Source: Lichenihabitans sp033947565 (GTDB taxonomy: Bacteria; Pseudomonadota; Alphaproteobacteria; Rhizobiales; Beijerinckiaceae). From it: a DNA stretch of 64,000 nucleotides. How positions within the stretch are numbered: position 1 is the stretch's first letter; each line of letters begins with the position of its first letter. Positions 9,064 through 18,871 of the stretch are shown one piece after another. Below the pieces are notes generated by a model, which was given only the letters and a program-made list of their open reading frames with translations, searched no databases and was not told the DNA's origin. The stretch spans positions 1-64,000 of the forward strand of contig NZ_JARPVX010000015.1 of NCBI RefSeq assembly GCF_033947565.1. Reading direction: 5' to 3'. Made by a program: the position numbers and the translations under genes.

Positions 9064-10095
9064 ATGTCTTCAAGCCGGACCCTGATGCTGCCGGCTGCCA
9101 TCGTGGCGGCACTCCTGGCCAGCCTGACCCTGCGGGCCAGCGCCGAGACCGCGCCCGAAGCGCCCCGGTACGGCATGGAGCTCGAAGGCTTCGCCTATCC
9201 TTTTCCGGTGGAGCGCTATCGCTTCACCTCGCAGCGCCAGCCGCTGCAGATGGCCTATCTCGACGTCCGGCCGACGCGCGATACCGGTCAGGTCGCGGTG
9301 TTGCTGCATGGCAAGAATTTTTGTGCCGCCACCTGGGAGACAACGATCCGGGCTCTGGTCGGGGCCGGCTATCGGGTGATCGCGCCCGATCAGATCGGCT
9401 TCTGCAAATCGTCGAAGCCCGAAGGCTACCAGTTCACCTTCCGCCAGCTCGCGGAGAACACCCACGATCTGCTGGCCTCGCTCGGCGTCACCCAGCCGGT
9501 CATGGTCGGCCATTCGACCGGCGGCATGCTGGCCATGCATTACGCCTTGCTGTACCCGCATGACCTCGCGCGCCTCGTGCTGGTGAACCCGATCGGGCTG
9601 GAGGATTGGAGCGCCAAGGGCGTGCCGCCGATCTCGGTCGAGCGATGGTTCGCCCGTGAGCTGAAAACCAACGCCGACGCGATCCGCCGCTACGAGACCA
9701 CCACCTATTATGCCGGCCATTGGGAGCCGCGCTTCGAGCCCTGGGTCGGGATGCTGGCCGGGCTGAACGACGGCCCCGGCAAGGTGCGGGTCGCCTGGAA
9801 CTCTGCGCTCCTTTACGACATGATCCTCACCGAGCCGGTCGTGTACCGCCTGCCCGAGATTGCGGTGCCGACCCTGCTGATGATCGGCCAGAAGGACATC
9901 ACGGCCATCGGCAAGGACATGGCGCCGCCCGAGGTGCAGGCGCGGCTCGGCCATTATCCGGAGCTCGGCCAGACGGCCGCAAAGGCCATCCCGGGCGCCA
10001 AGCTGATCACCTTCCCAAACCTCGGCCATGCGCCGCAGATGCAGGACCCCGACGGCTTCGACGCGGCGCTGATCCGCGAGCTCGGACCCCGCTAG
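9064..10095 (+). CDS. Periplasmic alpha/beta hydrolase
   Basis: 343 residues. A cleavable signal peptide runs to about residue 25 (ASLTLRASA-ET). The fold is alpha/beta hydrolase with oxyanion region LLHGKNFCAATWE and nucleophile elbow GHSTGG. A probable acid lies after VPTLLMIGQKD and the catalytic His is in NLGHAPQ near the C terminus. It could be an esterase, lactonase or dehalogenase-like enzyme. Its place at the end of the importer operon suggests it releases or prepares the transported substrate in the periplasm (inference). The start was chosen for the signal peptide; the frame is open upstream. Confidence 0.82.
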   Translation: MSSSRTLMLPAAIVAALLASLTLRASAETAPEAPRYGMELEGFAYPFPVERYRFTSQRQPLQMAYLDVRPTRDTGQVAVLLHGKNFCAATWETTIRALVGAGYRVIAPDQIGFCKSSKPEGYQFTFRQLAENTHDLLASLGVTQPVMVGHSTGGMLAMHYALLYPHDLARLVLVNPIGLEDWSAKGVPPISVERWFARELKTNADAIRRYETTTYYAGHWEPRFEPWVGMLAGLNDGPGKVRVAWNSALLYDMILTEPVVYRLPEIAVPTLLMIGQKDITAIGKDMAPPEVQARLGHYPELGQTAAKAIPGAKLITFPNLGHAPQMQDPDGFDAALIRELGPR

Positions 10096-10114
10096 CGCGC
10101 GCCGGCCAGCGGCT

Positions 10115-12154
10115 TCAAAGGTCCTTCACAAGCCGCAACGCGTCGTAGATGGCCGCATGGGTGTTGCGCGCCGCGACCGCATCGCCGATGCGGAACAGCT
10201 GGAAGGCGCCATCCGGATGTGGCGACAGCGCCTGCGGCCGTCCGGCGATCAGGTCGTCGTGATCGACCGCACCCTCGTTGCGCGACAAGGGTTTCAACTC
10301 GAAGTAGAGTTCGTCGAGCGGTCGCGTGCCGTGGTTGACGACGATCTGGTCGACAAGGCGGTGCTTCTCCACCCCACCGTAATCGCTGCCGACCGTGGCC
10401 CGGATCTGGTTGCCGGCGCGTTCGGCCGCGTCGAGCCGAAACGTCACCGTGAAGGTGACGTCGCGCTTTTGCAGTGACCGCATGTAGGGCACGAGGTTCA
10501 TCGCCATCACCTCGGGCGAGAAGGCGCGGTCGGGCGTCATTATCTCGACCTTGGCACCCGTGGCGGCGATGATCTCGGCCGCCTGCAAGGCCGCATGGTC
10601 GCCGGCATCGTCGAAGATCAGCACGGTGCTGCCCGGCTTGACGTCGCCCGAGATGATGTCCCAGGCCGACACCACCAAGTCGTTGCCGCTTTGCAGGACG
10701 GCGGTATGGGGCAGCCCACCGGTCGCCACGATCACCACGTCCGGTTGCTCCGCCAGCACGTCGCTGGTCTCCGCGTAGGTGTTGAAACGGAAGCGTACGC
10801 CGAGCGCCTCGCACCGCGCCACGCGCCAGTCGACGATGCCGATCATCTCGCGCCGGCGCGCGCTGCGGGCCGTCAGCCGGATCTGGCCACCGGCCTCGCT
10901 GGCGGCCTCGAACACCGTCACGGCATGGCCGCGCTCCCCCGCCACCCTGGCGGCTTCGAGGCCCGCTGGGCCGGCGCCGATCACCACCACCTTGCGCCGG
11001 ATTTCGGCCGGTGGGATGGCATGCGGCATCGTTTCCTCGCGGCCCGTCGCGGCATTGTGGATGCAGTAGGCGGCGCCGCCCTGGTAAATGCGGTCGAGGC
11101 AATAATTGGCCCCGACGCAGGGGCGGATGTCGTCCTCGCGGCGCGCCATGATCTTGCGGACGATGTCCGGGTCGGTCATGTGGGCCCGCGTCATGCCGAC
11201 CATGTCGACCTTGCCGGACTGCACGGCGTGGCGCGCCGTGGGCACGTCCGGAATGCGGGCGGCGTGGAAGGTCGGGAAGTGCGTTTCGGCCCGGATCTCG
11301 CCGGCGAGGTCGAGGTGCGGCGCCGACGCCATGCCCTGGATCGGGATAAGGTCGGTCAGGCCCGGGTCCGTGTCGATGTGGCCCCGCACGATATTGAGGA
11401 AATCCACCAGGCCGCTGGCCTTCAGCCGACGGGATAGCTCGAGGCCGTCCGCCTTGTTGAGGCCGCCCTCCTGCGCCTCGTCGGCCGCATAGCGGATGCC
11501 GACGATGAAGGCCGACCCGACCCTGGCGCGGATCTCGCCCAGCACGTCGAAGATGAAGCGCAAGCGGTTGTCGACCGAGCCGCCATAGGGTGCCTCGAGT
11601 TCGTTGGTCAGCGGCGACCAGAACTGGTCGAGCAGGTGGCCGTAGGCTTCGAGTTCGATGCCGTCGACCCCGGCCGCCTTCATGCGTTCCGCGGCATCGC
11701 CGTAATCCTTGACGATCCGCGTCCGGTCCCAGTCTTCCAGCTTCTTCGGGAAGGCGCGATGGGCGGCCTCCCGGTGGTGGGACGGCGACACCACGGGCAT
11801 CCAGTCGCCCTTGTCCCAGCGGGTGCGGCGGCCGAGGTGGCTCAGCTGGATCATCACGGCGGCGCCGTGCTCGTGGCAGGCATCGACGAGGTCCCGCATC
11901 CACGGCACCACCTCGTCCTTGTAGGCCAGCACGTTGTTGAACACCGGTGGGCTGTCGCGCGACGTCGAGGCCGACCCCGCCGTCATGGTCAGAGCGATGC
12001 CGCCCTTGGCACGCGCAACGTGATAAGCGCGGTAGCGCTCCTTGGGCAGCCCATCTTCCGCATAGGCCGGCTCATGTGCGGTCGTCAGGATCCTGTTCCT
12101 GAGCCTCAGGTGCTTGAGCTGGAAGGGCTGCAGCAGGGGGTCCATCGGGTCCAT
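10115..12154 (-). CDS. TMADH-family flavin oxidoreductase, N-methylproline demethylase (StcD/DgcA) type
   Basis: 679 residues. An N-terminal old-yellow-enzyme-like FMN TIM barrel (about 1-350) is followed by an iron-sulfur Cys region (CVGANYC...AYC, about 352-370) and FAD/NAD domains (VVVIGAGPAGLEAARVAGERG at about 395). The Cys spacing differs from the CxxCxxxC of 2,4-dienoyl-CoA reductase and matches my recollection of N-methylproline and dimethylglycine demethylases, which remove N-methyl groups from stachydrine or betaine intermediates. The substrate assignment is from family resemblance only. The gene is divergent from a TetR regulator, with an operator-like palindrome inside its promoter. 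It is convergent with the hydrolase, with only 19 bp between stops. Confidence 0.82.
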   Translation of the reverse strand: MDPMDPLLQPFQLKHLRLRNRILTTAHEPAYAEDGLPKERYRAYHVARAKGGIALTMTAGSASTSRDSPPVFNNVLAYKDEVVPWMRDLVDACHEHGAAVMIQLSHLGRRTRWDKGDWMPVVSPSHHREAAHRAFPKKLEDWDRTRIVKDYGDAAERMKAAGVDGIELEAYGHLLDQFWSPLTNELEAPYGGSVDNRLRFIFDVLGEIRARVGSAFIVGIRYAADEAQEGGLNKADGLELSRRLKASGLVDFLNIVRGHIDTDPGLTDLIPIQGMASAPHLDLAGEIRAETHFPTFHAARIPDVPTARHAVQSGKVDMVGMTRAHMTDPDIVRKIMARREDDIRPCVGANYCLDRIYQGGAAYCIHNAATGREETMPHAIPPAEIRRKVVVIGAGPAGLEAARVAGERGHAVTVFEAASEAGGQIRLTARSARRREMIGIVDWRVARCEALGVRFRFNTYAETSDVLAEQPDVVIVATGGLPHTAVLQSGNDLVVSAWDIISGDVKPGSTVLIFDDAGDHAALQAAEIIAATGAKVEIMTPDRAFSPEVMAMNLVPYMRSLQKRDVTFTVTFRLDAAERAGNQIRATVGSDYGGVEKHRLVDQIVVNHGTRPLDELYFELKPLSRNEGAVDHDDLIAGRPQALSPHPDGAFQLFRIGDAVAARNTHAAIYDALRLVKDL

Positions 12155-12187
12155 GCGGTGCGATCCTTAAAGGTCTGCAATCGCTTC

Positions 12188-12215
12188 ACGATAGAAGGGT
12201 GTACACCCCTGTCAA
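12188..12215 (-). promoter_or_regulatory. Promoter with embedded palindromic operator for the demethylase gene
   Basis: On the minus strand TTGACA (12215-12210) is followed by a 16-nt spacer and TATCGT (12193-12188), a sigma-70-like promoter pointing to the demethylase. The spacer holds the perfect 12-bp palindrome GGGTGTACACCC (12197-12208). A TetR gene starts on the other side, so the palindrome is a plausible TetR operator that would block polymerase directly. Confidence 0.55.
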
Positions 12216-12271
12216 GATTATGGACGGATCTGTACGGCGGTCTTGCGCTCCCGCCGTGACTCTGGTTGGCT

Positions 12272-12931
12272 ATGCCGATGGTGGCGGACACGATCCTCGA
12301 AACCGGCCCGAAGGGCTCGCGCGCGCTGTGGCTCGAGGCCGCCCATGCTTTGTTGCTCGAATCCGGCGTCGATGCCGTGCGGATCCTGCCGCTCGGACGC
12401 AAGCTCGGCTTGTCGCGCACGAGCTTTTATTGGTTCTTCGCCGATCGCGGCGCCCTGCTGGCGGCGCTGCTCGAACAATGGCGCGACACCAACACCGGCG
12501 GCCTTGTCAGGCAGACGGCCGCCTATGCGGAAACCATCGCGGAGGCGGTCCTCAACCTGTTCGACTGCTGGCTCGACGCGACGCTGTTTGATGCCCGTTT
12601 CGAAGTCGCGGTACGCGGCTGGGGCCAGCATGTTCCGGAGGTCGGAGCCGCGCTTGCGGAAGCCGACGCGGCCCGCCTGGCAGCGCTCACGGCCATGTTT
12701 GTCCGCTTCGGCTTCGATGCGACCGCCGCTGATGTCCGGGCTCGCACCATCTACCTGACGCAGATCGGCTACATCTCGATGGACACGAGCGAAAGCCTGA
12801 CCGACCGGCTGCAGCGCATTCCGCATTATGTCGAGATCTTCACCGGCACGCTGGCCCGGCCCGCAGAACTCGCCCGGTTCAGGGCCCGCCATGCCGACGC
12901 CGGCACCCTCCCTGCGGTCCGCGCCGCATGA
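12272..12931 (+). CDS. TetR/AcrR-family transcriptional regulator
   Basis: About 219 residues. The N-terminal TetR helix-turn-helix includes LGLSRTSFYWFFADRGALLAALL (about residues 45-68); the C-terminal ligand domain is divergent. The gene is divergent from the demethylase with about 117 bp between starts. A GGGTGTACACCC palindrome lies in that gap, so it probably represses or derepresses the demethylase in response to a methylated amine (inference). The frame is open from a TTG at 12266; ATG 12272 or 12278 are the likely starts. Confidence 0.85.
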   Translation: MPMVADTILETGPKGSRALWLEAAHALLLESGVDAVRILPLGRKLGLSRTSFYWFFADRGALLAALLEQWRDTNTGGLVRQTAAYAETIAEAVLNLFDCWLDATLFDARFEVAVRGWGQHVPEVGAALAEADAARLAALTAMFVRFGFDATAADVRARTIYLTQIGYISMDTSESLTDRLQRIPHYVEIFTGTLARPAELARFRARHADAGTLPAVRAA

Positions 12932-13019
12932 AACGAACTTATGGCGAACTTGCCAGCCCGGGCCGCGTGGCTTGGATCGCGACAGGCGATCCCCGCATCA
13001 CAGCGCCACGCCCGGGCTC

Positions 13020-13039
13020 TCGCACCCTTAACGGTGCGA
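13020..13039. repeat. Hairpin in the TetR-kinase intergenic gap
   Basis: TCGCACC-cttaac-GGTGCGA is a perfect 7-bp stem between the TetR gene and the kinase operon (gap 12932-13201). No T-run follows on either strand, so it is not a convincing intrinsic terminator. It may stabilise the TetR transcript end or be incidental. Nothing else is evident in the gap. Confidence 0.3.
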
Positions 13040-13201
13040 AAGGCCAGCCGATCAGCCGCAAAATGCTCGCGCGACCGTCGGGGCGGCTCCACCGTCCCAC
13101 GCTGATCGTGATCGCCGCCGCCGGTCCTACTACGCACCAGCCGGGCTGATCTGTTAGAACAAGCATGCCGGTCGCCGGTGGCCCACCGGTGGAGCGCGGC
13201 C

Positions 13202-15163
13202 ATGCACGATTTTCTCAGGTTCCTGTCCCGTCAGGCTCTCCCCGTGTGGGCCCGATATGGCGGCACGATTGCCGTTGTGGTCATCATCACCACGTTTCGT
13301 CTGGTCGTGCCGCTCGATACCGCGCCTTACCTGCTCTACCTGCCGATCGTCTTTCTTGTGGCCCTCGCGCTCGGCCAGGGTTCCGGCGCTGCCGCGACGC
13401 TGGCCTCGGGCATCGCGGCAGCGAGCTTCTTCACCGGGCCGGAGAAGGGCTGGCGGCTCAGCGGGCCGCAGGAAATCTCCCTGCTCGAGTTCTTCATCGT
13501 TTGCAGCGCCATGATCATGGTCTGCACCGCCGTCAGACAAGTGATCCTCGACAACGAGGTCACGCTTGGCAATCTCAGCCGCGCCAATGCGGCGTTGAAT
13601 GAGCGGGAAGCGACCCTCGCCCTCGCTAAGGAAGAGGCCGAGGTCGCTCGCGAAGCTGCCGAAGCGGCCAACCGGGCCAAGAGCACGTTTCTCGCCAATA
13701 TGAGTCACGAGCTCCGCACGCCGCTGTCGGCCGTCATCGGCTATAGCGAGATGATGGAGGAGGAGGTCGAGGAGCTCGGCGAAACCGGCCTGATCAACGA
13801 CCTGCGCAAGATCAATGCGAACGCCAAGCACCTCCTCAGCCTCATCAACGACGTTCTCGACCTGTCGAAGATCGAGGCGAACCGGATGGACACCTTTGCG
13901 GAGGATGTCGACGTGTCCCATCTCTTGAAGGAGGTCGCGGCCACGGTCGGGTCGCTGATGCATCAGAAGAACAACACGCTGGTGATCGAGGCCGCCGAAG
14001 CTGTCGGCGCCATGCACACCGATGTGGTTAAGCTGCGCCAATGCTTGTTCAACCTGCTCAGCAACGCGGCCAAGTTCACCGATGGCGGCCGCATCACCTT
14101 GGCGGTCGCGCGTTCCGGAGAGGGCGCCCAGGCAGAGATCGAGTTCCGCGTCAGCGACACCGGCATCGGCATGACGGCCGAGCAACTCGGCCGGCTGTTC
14201 CAACGGTTTTCGCAGGCCGACGAGACGACCACCCGCAAGTTCGGCGGCACGGGCCTGGGGCTCGCCATCACGCGCGCGTTCAGCCGGCTGCTGGGCGGCG
14301 ACATCGCGGTCACCAGCGTCCACGGCGCGGGAACGACCTTCACGCTGCGCCTTCCAGCCACCATGCCCGAGCGCGACATGGACGGCGATCAGGAGGATAG
14401 CGGCCTTCCCGTCCGAACCCAGGAGGATGCCCGCCAAACCGTGCTGGTCATCGACGACGACGCGGCCCAGCGCGACCTGATGGTCAAGTTCCTGGAACGG
14501 CAGGGCTTCGCCGTGCGTACGGCTGCGAACGGGCCGAGCGGCCTCGAGATCGCCCGCATGGTCAAGCCGCGCGCCATCACGCTCGATGTGATGATGCCGC
14601 ATGTCGACGGCTGGGCGGTGCTGACGGAACTCAAGGCGGATCCCGAACTGGCCAAGATCCCCGTGGTGATGGTGACCTTCACCAACGACAAGGGGTTGAG
14701 CGCCACGCTCGGGGCCGCCGACCACATCGACAAGCCCGTGGCCTGGGACAGGCTGAAGACCGTGATGGAGCGGTTCCGCGATGCGGAGGGCGACGTGCTG
14801 GTGGTGGACGACGACCCCGATGTGCGCGAGCGGGTGCGGACCGCGCTGGAGCGCCAGGGCTGGAGCGTGATCGAGGCCAGCAACGGCAAGGAGGCTTTGG
14901 AAAAGGTGATGCACGGCCCACCGCGCGCCGTGCTGCTCGATCTCACCATGCCGGTGATGGATGGGTTCGCATTCCTGCACGCGCTGCGGGAAAAACCGGG
15001 CTGTGCCGACCTGCCCGTGCTGGTGTTCAGCGCGCGAGACCTGTCGGCGGCCGATCGGGCACGGCTGCGGGAGGCCGATGGCATCGTCAGCAAGACGGCC
15101 AGCCTCGGGACCTTGACCGGGCAGTTGCGTGGGCTCGTTCCACCGGCCAAGGTCGACGGATGA
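13202..15163 (+). CDS. Hybrid sensor histidine kinase with two receiver domains
   Basis: 653 residues from ATG 13202. Domains in order: three to four N-terminal membrane helices (about 15-115, like the KdpD-type DUF4118 sensor), a coiled linker, HisKA with phospho-acceptor His169 (MSHELRTP), HATPase with N, G1 (DTGIGM) and G2 (GGTGLGL) boxes, then two receiver domains. Receiver 1 has acidic DDD, LDVMMP and a DKP lysine; receiver 2 has DDD, LDLTMP and a SK lysine, so both look phosphorylatable. There is no DNA-binding output. Its stop overlaps the next kinase start (ATGA), indicating an operon and probably a shared phosphorelay. Confidence 0.88.
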   Translation: MHDFLRFLSRQALPVWARYGGTIAVVVIITTFRLVVPLDTAPYLLYLPIVFLVALALGQGSGAAATLASGIAAASFFTGPEKGWRLSGPQEISLLEFFIVCSAMIMVCTAVRQVILDNEVTLGNLSRANAALNEREATLALAKEEAEVAREAAEAANRAKSTFLANMSHELRTPLSAVIGYSEMMEEEVEELGETGLINDLRKINANAKHLLSLINDVLDLSKIEANRMDTFAEDVDVSHLLKEVAATVGSLMHQKNNTLVIEAAEAVGAMHTDVVKLRQCLFNLLSNAAKFTDGGRITLAVARSGEGAQAEIEFRVSDTGIGMTAEQLGRLFQRFSQADETTTRKFGGTGLGLAITRAFSRLLGGDIAVTSVHGAGTTFTLRLPATMPERDMDGDQEDSGLPVRTQEDARQTVLVIDDDAAQRDLMVKFLERQGFAVRTAANGPSGLEIARMVKPRAITLDVMMPHVDGWAVLTELKADPELAKIPVVMVTFTNDKGLSATLGAADHIDKPVAWDRLKTVMERFRDAEGDVLVVDDDPDVRERVRTALERQGWSVIEASNGKEALEKVMHGPPRAVLLDLTMPVMDGFAFLHALREKPGCADLPVLVFSARDLSAADRARLREADGIVSKTASLGTLTGQLRGLVPPAKVDG

Positions 15164-17376
15164 CCGAACCCGCAACCCCGGCGATGGCCGAATCCGCCCG
15201 GCTGGGCGTGCTGGCCGATTATGCCATTCTAGACACCCCGGCCGAAACCGGCTTCGACGACATCGTGCAGGTGGCGAAGGCGCTCTGTCAAACGCCTGTG
15301 GCGCTCGTCAGCCTGGTCGACGCGGAGCGGCAATGGTTCAAGGCGCGCGTCGGCTTCGCGCCGAGCCAGACCCCCATCTCCCAATCCGTATGCGCCCATG
15401 CGCTGCGCCAGGACGATATTCTGATCATCCCGGACCTGGCGCTCGACCAGCGCACCCGGGACAACACGCTGGTGATTGGCGAGCCCCACATCAGGTTCTA
15501 TGCCGGTGCCCTGCTGCAGACCCCAGCCGGCACCAAGCTCGGCACGCTCTGCGTGATCGACACCCGCCCCCGCCCGGCAGGCCTCAGCGACGAACAGGCC
15601 ACCGGCCTTCGGGCGCTGGCCCGGCAGGTCATGGCCCAGATGGAGCTGCGCCGCACGCTCCGGCAACGCGACGCCGCGCTGCAGGATCGCGCACGCATCG
15701 AGAGCTTCCTCCGCCGCGATGCTGAACGCCAGCGGGCGATGGTCGGCATGCAACACGGGATCGGCTCGGCGGGCGACGACCTCGAGACCGTGTTGGACGC
15801 CGTGGTTACCGGTGCCATGAACGTCATCGGCAACGCCGATGGCGCGGTGGTCGAACTGCGCGAGGGCGAGGAGCTTGTCTACAAGGCCGTGGCGGGCGAC
15901 CTGACCCCGTTTCTCGGGTTGCGGCTGGCCCTGGCCGACACGCTCTCGGGGCGCTGCCTGCGCGAGGGACGGGCGCTCGCCACGGGCGATGCCGAGAACG
16001 ACGAGCGGGTCGATCCCACGCTGGCCCGGCGTCTGGGCATACGCTCGATGAGCATTGCGCCTGTGGTGCGCCAGGGCAAAGTGGTCGGGGTGCTCAAACT
16101 GCAGTCGGCCAAGACGGATGCGTTCACGGAGGCCGATGAGACTGTCGTGCAGCTCCTGGCCGGCGTCGTGGCGGCCGGGCTTGGCAGCGTCGCCGAGGCT
16201 GAAATCATCCGCGACCTTCGGGCTAGCGAAGAAACCTTGCGGCTGGCCCAGGAGGCGGGTCGCGTCGGTACGTTCGAAACCGACGTGGAGCGCAGCATCA
16301 CCCGGGGGTCGGATCTGTTCTGGCGGTTGTTCGGCTTGGAGCCGCAGGCCAGCGCGCCCACGACCATGTTGGAAGCCTTGGTGCACGAGGACGATCGCCA
16401 GCATACGACCAACGAGGCGCGCCGCCGGGCCGGACATGACGCCCGGTCGGTCGAGTACCGCATCAGGCGGGCCGATACCGGCGAGGTGCGCTGGCTGACG
16501 CGCCGGGCCGACTATGTGACGGATCGGCGGGGTCGCCGGCGCCTGATCGGGACCGCCCTCGACATCACCGATCGCAAGACGGCCGAACAGGATCTGCGCG
16601 ACGCCAAGGAGGCGGCCGAGGGCGCGAACCGCGCCAAGAGCGACTTCATCGCCAACATGAGCCACGAACTGCGCACGCCGCTGTCGGCCATCATCGGTTA
16701 CAGCGAGATGATGCGGGAGTTCATCCTGGATGGCGCCTCGGCGGGCGAACTGGTCGGCGATGTGGTCAAGATCGAGTCGAACGCCCGCCATCTGCTCGGC
16801 CTCATCAACGACGTCCTCGACCTCGCCAAGGTCGAGAGCGGCAGGATGGAGGTTTTCGCCGAAAGCTTCGAGGTGGAAGCGATCGTGCGCGGCGTCGCCG
16901 CCACGGTGGAGAGTCTCGTCGCCAAGAAGAACAACACGCTGGTCGTGCGGGTCGGGGACGGCTTGGGCGTCATGCGCTCGGACGTGACGAAGCTCCGCCA
17001 GATGCTGCTCAACCTGCTCAGCAACGCTGCCAAATTCACCGATCGCGGCGCCATCACGCTGTCGGTGACCCGCATGGCCCGGCCCGGATCAGAGGCATGG
17101 CTGGACTTCAAGGTCGAGGATACCGGCATCGGCATGACGGCCGAGCAGCTTGGCAAGGTGTTCACCCGCTTCACCCAGGCGGATGCCTCCACCACGCGGC
17201 GGTTCGGCGGGACCGGCTTGGGCCTTTCCCTCACCAAGGCCTTCGTCACGATGCTGGGCGGCGACGTCGCGGTGAACAGCGTGCCTGGCCAAGGCAGCGC
17301 CTTCACGCTCTCGCTGCCGGCCACGATGCCGCCCCCCCGCACGCCGTCCGCACCGGAGGCCGGCGATGACCGATGA
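15160..17376 (+). CDS. GAF-GAF-PAS sensor histidine kinase
   Basis: 738 residues, no membrane segment, so cytoplasmic. Two GAF domains (about 25-165 and 200-345) precede a PAS/PAC domain (about 355-470, MRRADTGEVRW-like PAC region). HisKA carries His502 in MSHELRTP. The HATPase has DTGIGM and GGTGLGL boxes. The HisKA/HATPase region is close in sequence to that of the upstream kinase (same ANMSHELRTPLSA.IGYSEMM block and NLLSNAAKFTD), which suggests duplication. There is no receiver domain; receivers of the upstream kinase or the regulator at 19163 are candidate partners. Confidence 0.87.
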   Translation: MTEPATPAMAESARLGVLADYAILDTPAETGFDDIVQVAKALCQTPVALVSLVDAERQWFKARVGFAPSQTPISQSVCAHALRQDDILIIPDLALDQRTRDNTLVIGEPHIRFYAGALLQTPAGTKLGTLCVIDTRPRPAGLSDEQATGLRALARQVMAQMELRRTLRQRDAALQDRARIESFLRRDAERQRAMVGMQHGIGSAGDDLETVLDAVVTGAMNVIGNADGAVVELREGEELVYKAVAGDLTPFLGLRLALADTLSGRCLREGRALATGDAENDERVDPTLARRLGIRSMSIAPVVRQGKVVGVLKLQSAKTDAFTEADETVVQLLAGVVAAGLGSVAEAEIIRDLRASEETLRLAQEAGRVGTFETDVERSITRGSDLFWRLFGLEPQASAPTTMLEALVHEDDRQHTTNEARRRAGHDARSVEYRIRRADTGEVRWLTRRADYVTDRRGRRRLIGTALDITDRKTAEQDLRDAKEAAEGANRAKSDFIANMSHELRTPLSAIIGYSEMMREFILDGASAGELVGDVVKIESNARHLLGLINDVLDLAKVESGRMEVFAESFEVEAIVRGVAATVESLVAKKNNTLVVRVGDGLGVMRSDVTKLRQMLLNLLSNAAKFTDRGAITLSVTRMARPGSEAWLDFKVEDTGIGMTAEQLGKVFTRFTQADASTTRRFGGTGLGLSLTKAFVTMLGGDVAVNSVPGQGSAFTLSLPATMPPPRTPSAPEAGDDR

Positions 17377-18871
17377 TCTTCCGCGCCATCACCTGGGTAT
17401 GCGGCACCTCCGTCAGATCGTGGCCGGGGTCAGTGACGGCGTGATCCTGATCGGCACCGACCAGACCATCCAATGGGCCAACAAACCCGCGCTCGACATG
17501 CACGGGGTGACCGAGCTGGACGCGCTGGGCGGCGACGTCGCCGAATACCGCCGGCGCTTCGAGCTGCGTTACCGCAACAGGCACCGCCTCGCCGAAGGCA
17601 CCTACCCGATGGAGCGCGTGCTGGCCGGCGAGGCCTTCGACGAGGTCGTGGTCGAGGTTGCGCCCGCCGGTGCGATCGAGCCGCAATGGACCCACCGCAT
17701 CCGCAGCCTGGTGCTGCTCGACGAACAGGGCGTCCCCGATTGCCTGGTTCTGATCCTCGACGACGAAACGGAGCGCTACCACGCCGAGGAGCGCTTCGAG
17801 CGGGCCTTCAACGCCAATCCGGCGCCTGCGCTGATCGTCCGGCTCGAAGACCTTCGCCACATGAGGGTCAACCGCGGCTTCCTGGAAATGACCGGTTACG
17901 ACGAGAACAAGGTCGTAGGTCGATCCATCTACGAGGTCGACGTGCTGGAGGGCGCGGCACGGCGCGAGTTGGCCATCGAGCGATTGAAGGAAGGCCGCAC
18001 CATTCCTCAGATGGAGGCCATGCTCCAGCTGCCGAACGGCGGCGAAAAATGCGTCATGGTGGCTGGCCAGCCCATCGAGGTGGGGGTCACGCGATGCATG
18101 TTGTTCACCTTCGCGGACCTCGACGATCGACGTCAGGCGGAAACCGCCCTGAAGCAGAGCGAGGAACGCTTCGCGGTGGCGTTCCGTTTGACACCGGTCC
18201 CGACCTTCTTGGCACTTCGCCATGAACGCAAGGTGCTGCTGATCAACGACGCCTTCACGGAAGAAACAGGCTACCTCGTGGCCGACATCGTGGGGCGCGC
18301 CGCCGTCGACCTGCCGCTGTGGTCGGATGCAAAGGCCGATGGCGAGATCGAGCGGCTGCTGCGCAAGGATGGTCGTGCCCGCAACCTCGAACTGCGCCTG
18401 AAGACGAAGACGGGCGATGTTTTGGCCTGCCTGGTTTCGGCCGAAGCCGTGACGATCCGACAACAAAACTGCATGCTGGTTGCGGCGCAGAACGTGTCGA
18501 ACTACGACCGCACCCATGTCGAGGTCGCGGGCGCCATCGAAGCCGTGATGCGGGACACTGCGTGGTTCACGGATGCGGTGATGGAGAAGCTCGCGCGGCA
18601 GGCCGACGACGGGCCAGACGCCGCCACCCACGCCTTCTCGGAACTGGGCGAATTGCCGCCCCGGGCGCGCGAAATCCTGACGCTCGTCTGCCAAGGCCTC
18701 GAAGACCCCGCCATCGCGGCCAAGCTTTCGTTATCGGCCAACACCGTGCGCAACCATGTCGCGTCGCTGTTCCGCAAGACGGGGGTTCGCACCCGCGCGC
18801 GATTGATCGTGTGGGGGCGGGAGCGGGGCGTAACGGGACGACGGATTGCAAGGGGCAGCCCGCAGTCCTGA
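17366..18871 (+). CDS. Three-PAS LuxR-type transcriptional regulator
   Basis: 501 residues. Three PAS-like modules occupy about 15-130, 145-265 and 270-395. A C-terminal LuxR/GerE helix-turn-helix follows (about 430-490: LPPRAREILTLVCQGLEDPAIA and SANTVRNHVASLFRKTGV). It overlaps the kinase gene by 11 bp, so it is translated with it. The protein lacks a receiver domain and probably senses a ligand or redox state directly while acting as the transcriptional output of this signalling block (inference). The following 290 bp up to 19162 contain no gene I can support. Confidence 0.85.
   Translation: MTDDLPRHHLGMRHLRQIVAGVSDGVILIGTDQTIQWANKPALDMHGVTELDALGGDVAEYRRRFELRYRNRHRLAEGTYPMERVLAGEAFDEVVVEVAPAGAIEPQWTHRIRSLVLLDEQGVPDCLVLILDDETERYHAEERFERAFNANPAPALIVRLEDLRHMRVNRGFLEMTGYDENKVVGRSIYEVDVLEGAARRELAIERLKEGRTIPQMEAMLQLPNGGEKCVMVAGQPIEVGVTRCMLFTFADLDDRRQAETALKQSEERFAVAFRLTPVPTFLALRHERKVLLINDAFTEETGYLVADIVGRAAVDLPLWSDAKADGEIERLLRKDGRARNLELRLKTKTGDVLACLVSAEAVTIRQQNCMLVAAQNVSNYDRTHVEVAGAIEAVMRDTAWFTDAVMEKLARQADDGPDAATHAFSELGELPPRAREILTLVCQGLEDPAIAAKLSLSANTVRNHVASLFRKTGVRTRARLIVWGRERGVTGRRIARGSPQS

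Noticed and set aside
10092..11903. 603-residue minus-strand frame
   Set aside because: Arg/Pro/Gly-rich alternative frame of the flavin demethylase gene.
13154..15175. 673-residue minus-strand frame
   Set aside because: Shadow of the hybrid kinase, which has full HisKA, HATPase and receiver motifs.
15229..16791. 520-residue minus-strand frame
   Set aside because: Shadow of the GAF-GAF-PAS kinase.
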